From Chaetoderma sp. LZ-2023a (lineage: Eukaryota > Mollusca > Caudofoveata > Chaetodermatida > Chaetodermatidae): a stretch of 64,000 nucleotides of DNA. How positions within the stretch are numbered: the stretch's first letter is position 1; each line of letters opens with the position of its first letter. Of this stretch, positions 60,779 through 64,000 are shown one piece after another. The position numbers and the translations under genes were made by a program. The stretch is taken from positions 97,932,860-97,996,859 of the forward strand of contig CM067374.1 in the NCBI GenBank assembly GCA_034401795.1. Direction: 5' to 3'. The notes under the pieces are model-generated. The model made no database searches. It was not told where the DNA came from and worked only from the letters and a program-made list of their open reading frames with translations.

Positions 60779-61325
60779 TCACCAATCAGCGTGATTAATT
60801 CCAATTGGGTCCATGCTATGTAGCTGGTGGATCCAGAATTTCTCGCGTTCCTTACGGATAGACGTTGCTTCCGTGGAATCAGGATCGCGATGGAACACCT
60901 CAATGATTCTGTAGTTGACTGAAGAGGTGTTGTGATTAGGGAGATTAAAGTGAATGGCTACTGGTGTGTCTTTTTTGTTCTTAATGCCCCTAAGATGTTC
61001 TTTAATACGTATTTGGAATTCTCGTTTAGTTTCACCAATGTATTGTTTAGAACATGTGTTACACGTGATTAAATAAACCACATTCGTTGTTACAGAATGT
61101 TTTTGTTTTGGTATGATAGTTAAGCCCAGTGTGTGAGCATTTGAATGTGCGTTTTTTGTCCATTTGTTGACAAAATGCGCAATTGTGTTAGTTGCATGGA
61201 ATGACAGGGTTGGTGATGGTTCTGCCTTGAATGCCAAAAGTTTTTGCATCCATAAATTTGGCCATTATTAGTGTGTCTTTGAAGGAGGGGTTCCTTCTGT
61301 GACCAAATAATGGCGGTTCCTGGAA
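60779..61325 (-). pseudogene. Penelope-like element, C-terminal GIY-YIG endonuclease region
   Basis: Minus-strand frame of 156 codons ending at 60779, with VVYLITCNTCSKQYIGETKR (GIY-YIG core with the CxxC-like pair), then FQIRIKEHLRGIKNKKDTPV, AIHFNLPNHN and a terminal RKEREKFWIHQLHSMDPIGI. Just upstream, after a frame change near 61250, PPLFGHRRNPSFKDTLMAKF resembles the connector after the reverse transcriptase. GIY-YIG C-terminal to a telomerase-like reverse transcriptase is the signature of Penelope-like elements. The reverse transcriptase itself is missing: the copy is 5'-truncated near 61330. Confidence 0.85.
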
Positions 61326-61329
61326 TGTT

Positions 61330-61915
61330 GCCCTACATTTGGGGCTGCTCTGTAGTTGGTCCCAGTGGCGTAGGCGTGACTACAGCCCTCATGTCAACAG
61401 AACTGATCCGCTCATTGTCTGCTATGCGGAATCTCTTGCGGCTCTGGATGTCGGAACCCACTTTGTCAATAACAGCATTATTCATCATGTCTACAATGGT
61501 TTCTGTATATATCAATCATACAATGGCATGCGACAACAACACATTCCGCAATGTAGCTACTTAGCTGACAGATCACATCAATTCAGAACCAGTCACCACC
61601 GCTTTGCATATATGAGGCAGCGTCTCCCTAGAAGAATAACGCCGAGTTTGATTGGTCAGGGTGACGTCATAATCAATGAGCGTCGATCAAACTCTATTGC
61701 AAAGAATTATATAGAATAGGTTTTGTAGTGAACATCGAAATGAAGGGATCGTTGATTGGTTGGAATGACCAACATTTATTAGGTAGAAACTTCTAGGAAG
61801 GAATAAGCAGAAGTTGATTGGTGGACTGATTATCCGGGCCAATCAAGGTGTGCTTATGGCGTGTCTAGAAGAGTCATTAAAACAGATTCAGGAGGAATCT
61901 TATTATTATGATATG
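61330..61915. other. no gene recognised
   Basis: Overlapping frames on both strands (61310-61719) have no known domain. It could be host DNA or a rearranged 5' part of the Penelope-like copy. Confidence 0.4.
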
Positions 61916-61918
61916 TAT

Positions 61919-62010
61919 AGAACCCCCAACAGACCCCCCTTCAGTGGGTTGGTCTGTAGTTTTATTAACCACTATAAAAACATACTTACCGTTCAATCAC
62001 TACTTGCTAA
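61919..62010. repeat. outer part of the 3' terminal repeat, second DIRS-like element
   Basis: CCAACAGACCCCCCTTCAGT to TTCAATCACTACTTGCTAAA is the inverted copy of 62315-62400 (GTAGTGATTGAACGG to GGTCTGTTGGGGG). The outer limit at about 61919 is set by where that match stops. Confidence 0.82.
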
Positions 62011-62314
62011 ATCAAATATCTGCATTTAGCTATCAGAATACAATTTTTATGCTCCCTTCCATACTCCCTAATGCCCATACCATCACCATGTAGACCCTCA
62101 ACCAGGCTTGTGGTAGAGGGACCCCCCTGCATTAGCCTTACAATAGACTGGCACCAGTCTGTACTCACTCCTTGGTGACGCTTGTCACTAAGCACGCTCG
62201 CGCATGCGCAGTAGGTCCCAAATGTGAAAAATGATTCACTTTTCTAAATTTAAGTGCCATATATCCAGCCTAGATTCTCAAATCGATACCCAGCGGGGTG
62301 GCTGAGGCCGGGTC

Positions 62315-62441
62315 GTAGTGATTGAACGGTAAGAATGTTTTTATAGTGGTTAATAAAACTACAGACCAACCCACTAAAGGGGGGTCTGTTGGGGGTTGTT
62401 ATTACACCACAAAAACATCCATTACAATTCAATCACTACTT
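62315..62441. repeat. internal complementary region, second DIRS-like element
   Basis: The left half complements the 3' terminus. The right half (TTATTACACCACAAAAACAT, CAATTCAATCACTAC) should complement the unseen 5' terminus. The two halves also pair with each other (GTAGTGATTGAA with TTCAATCACTAC). Confidence 0.8.
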
Positions 62442-62738
62442 GCTAAACCCGTAGATTTGGTCAGTGTCCCACTACGAAACTTTGGTGGGAGGTGATTTGA
62501 GAATCCATAAGCAAGGATAAAAGTCAAACAAACATAACCAAATGTTAATAACATAACATAATGGTGCATCCTAATCAATCACAGTGATTAACAACCAAAT
62601 AAAACTTTAAACATAAAGAAATAAATAAAAACCAAAGAACAACTCTCACCATTACACGCAGACGCACGGTCCTAACGAAAATGGTGGGATGTGCTTGGTA
62701 AATGTTCTTCACCCTTTTTGGTTAAAATAGTAATGTTC

Positions 62739-63660
62739 CTAAAGAAAGAAGCCGCTGCGCTCTGGTCTTTCAAATAAAAAGAGGTAAAAGTAATCGGATT
62801 TCCATCCTGCAACTTGCATAACTTCGTCTACAGAAGAGCCAGCGAAAAGAGCGAAAGAGGTAGCCATCCCTCTAACATCATGAGCCTTAATGTGAGAGAT
62901 TGATTTGCTCAGGAGAAGCAATCTCGTAGCAGAGTTGAATGGTGTCACAAATCCATCTAGCAATAGATGCTTTAGAGACTGGTCTGGCTACCCCTTCCGC
63001 ATACGGAACCCAGAAATGGGACGGATCGGATCTCTTAGAATCAGTACGATGCATATAAGCTTTAAGAGCTCTGACTGGACACCAAAATCTGTCAGACGGA
63101 GAAAAAGAAGATAAAGATTTTAAAATAATCGGCTTAGCTGGATAACGGTTTGATTGCGTTTTTGATAAAAAAATCCCTTCTAGGATATAATACCAAACCG
63201 TCCCCAGCTTCAATAAATCGATCCTTTTCAGCGGAAAAAGCATGGATCTCAGATCGTCTTCTAGCAGAAGCAGAAGCCACTAGAAAAACAGTCTTAAACG
63301 TTAAAAGCTTTAAGCTAATCGAAGAGATGGGTTCAAAATGATGACCTGCCAAAACCTGAAGAACCAAAGCCAAGTTCCAGGAAGGCAAAGGTTTAGCAAT
63401 AGGAGGACGAATATTACCTAAACCTCTGATGAAACCATTAAGAACCTTAGTATCTTTAACCTCAGCATTTAACAAACAAGGAAGAGAAGATGCTAAAGAA
63501 AATCTATATCCTCTAACAGTGTTAGCAGTCAGATGAAGAGAATCGAACAGATAGGATAAAAAATCTAACACTTGGGAAATAGAAACAGAATCGGGCACGA
63601 GATCATGATTTGAACACCATTCTCCAAAATCTTAAGTCAACCCTTGTAAACTCTTCGGGT
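62739..63660 (-). pseudogene. DIRS-type tyrosine recombinase, frameshifted
   Basis: Three overlapping minus frames join into one recombinase. 63598-63134: SISQVLDFLSYLFDSLHLTA, NTVRGYRFSLAS, PSWNLALVLQVLAGHHFEPI, ARRRSEIHAFSAEKD (first catalytic Arg). 63243-62887: FWCPVRALKAYMHRTDSKRS, FWVPYAEGVARPVSKASIAR. 62963-62739: SISHIKAHDVRGMATSFALF (HxxR box), VMQVAGWKSDYFYLFLFERP (Trp and candidate nucleophilic Tyr). Frame changes near 63200 and 62920, and a stop near 63630 between STRRVYKG and the core, disable it. All catalytic positions are still readable, so the copy is younger than the one at 13.4-14.1 kb. Confidence 0.85.
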
Positions 63661-64000
63661 CGACTCCCTCCTGGCCGAATTAATGATTTCCTGAGATCTT
63701 GCAGAAAATTTATTCTCAGAGACCGAACACTCGATATTCTCCAAACACACAGACTGAAGATTCCTGGGTTTGGATGAAGGCAAGTTCCCCATACTTGGGA
63801 TAACAGATCTGGGGACACTGGAAGCAGACGAGGGAAGTCTACTAGAAGATCGAGGTCTACAAACCAGATCCTTTTTGGCCAAAAGGAAGCTATCAAAAAA
63901 ACTCTCGCAGAACTGATCCCTGACTTTCTTCAGAACCAAGGGAACCAGGATAGTTGGAGGGACCGCATATGCGAAGATTCGTGTCCAGGACTGAGACAGG
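63640..64000 (-). pseudogene. end of the DIRS-like RNase H/RT ORF and recombinase N-terminus (partial)
   Basis: From the right edge: SWTRIFAYAVPPTILVPLVL, KKVRDQFCESFFDSFLLAKK, a pattern typical of the C-terminal end of DIRS/Ngaro RNase H, followed by a Ser-rich linker (SSSRLPSSASSVPRS). Then comes RSQEIINSARRESTRRVYKG, the usual start of the recombinase core-binding domain. The bulk of the reverse transcriptase is beyond 64000. Confidence 0.65.

Larger units (their letters stand above)
61919..64000 (-). mobile_element. second DIRS-like retrotransposon, 3' part (continues off the right edge)
   Basis: From the left: 3' terminal repeat (61919-62310), internal complementary region (62315-62441), tyrosine recombinase (62739-63660) and the last residues of the RNase H/reverse-transcriptase ORF (63640-64000). 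All are on the minus strand in the order expected for DIRS1-type elements. The 5' repeat and most of the reverse transcriptase lie outside the window. It is related to but clearly different from the copy at 10-15 kb (different terminal sequence, homologous recombinase). Confidence 0.83.

Noticed and set aside
1-64000. tRNA or rRNA genes
   Set aside because: No cloverleaf-compatible A/B-box pair or rRNA core sequence noticed; by eye this is not exhaustive.

Overview
The window is nuclear DNA from a repeat-rich metazoan. Two genes with GT-AG introns are visible, one related to the animal CELF/Bruno RNA-binding proteins. The rest is mostly transposons: two DIRS-like tyrosine-recombinase retrotransposons, a Penelope-like element, two non-LTR lineages and dozens of fold-back MITEs. 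The repeat style fits a marine invertebrate, most likely a lophotrochozoan such as a mollusc. That placement is inference; no marker gene fixes it.

Layout. (1) 1-20.4 kb, plus strand: four exons of a CELF-type gene (882-956, 1366-1452, 7331-7609, 20342-20410 or 20425) covering part of the linker between RRM2 and RRM3. All four are phase 1-1 and multiples of three. Its introns carry MITEs, tandem arrays and a DIRS-like element (about 10128-15266) with textbook inverted termini and internal complementary region. (2) 20.4-26.5 kb: a hAT-type MITE with an exact 8-bp target duplication, satellite-like arrays, a 500-N gap and the 3' end of a CR1/L2-like LINE. (3) 26.5-44.2 kb: MITE-dense DNA, a degraded non-LTR reverse transcriptase (39.3-41.2 kb) and five related small exons on the minus strand (38.2 to 32.2 kb). 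Together with two 89-bp duplicate exons at 57.2-57.4 kb, these look like arrays of mutually exclusive exons of one unrecognised minus-strand gene. (4) 44.2-52.5 kb: a GC-richer block packed with small ORFs on both strands, spaced or overlapped like viral or prokaryotic genes and broken by stops and frameshifts. It has no recognisable polymerase, integrase or capsid and is the best candidate for a little-described mobile or virus-like element. (5) 52.5-60 kb: more MITEs. (6) 60-64 kb: a GTACCCG motif cluster, the GIY-YIG end of a Penelope-like element and the 3' half of a second DIRS-like element running off the right edge.

The MITEs fall into families. Three (called TTAA-A, TTAA-C and TTAA-D here) are bounded by TTAA, as expected for piggyBac-type mobilisation; adjacent copies often share one TTAA, and one TTAA-C copy sits inside a TTAA-A copy. 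Two others (FB-B, FB-E) have near-perfect fold-back cores. RRM1, RRM2 and RRM3 of CELF are not visible in the window.
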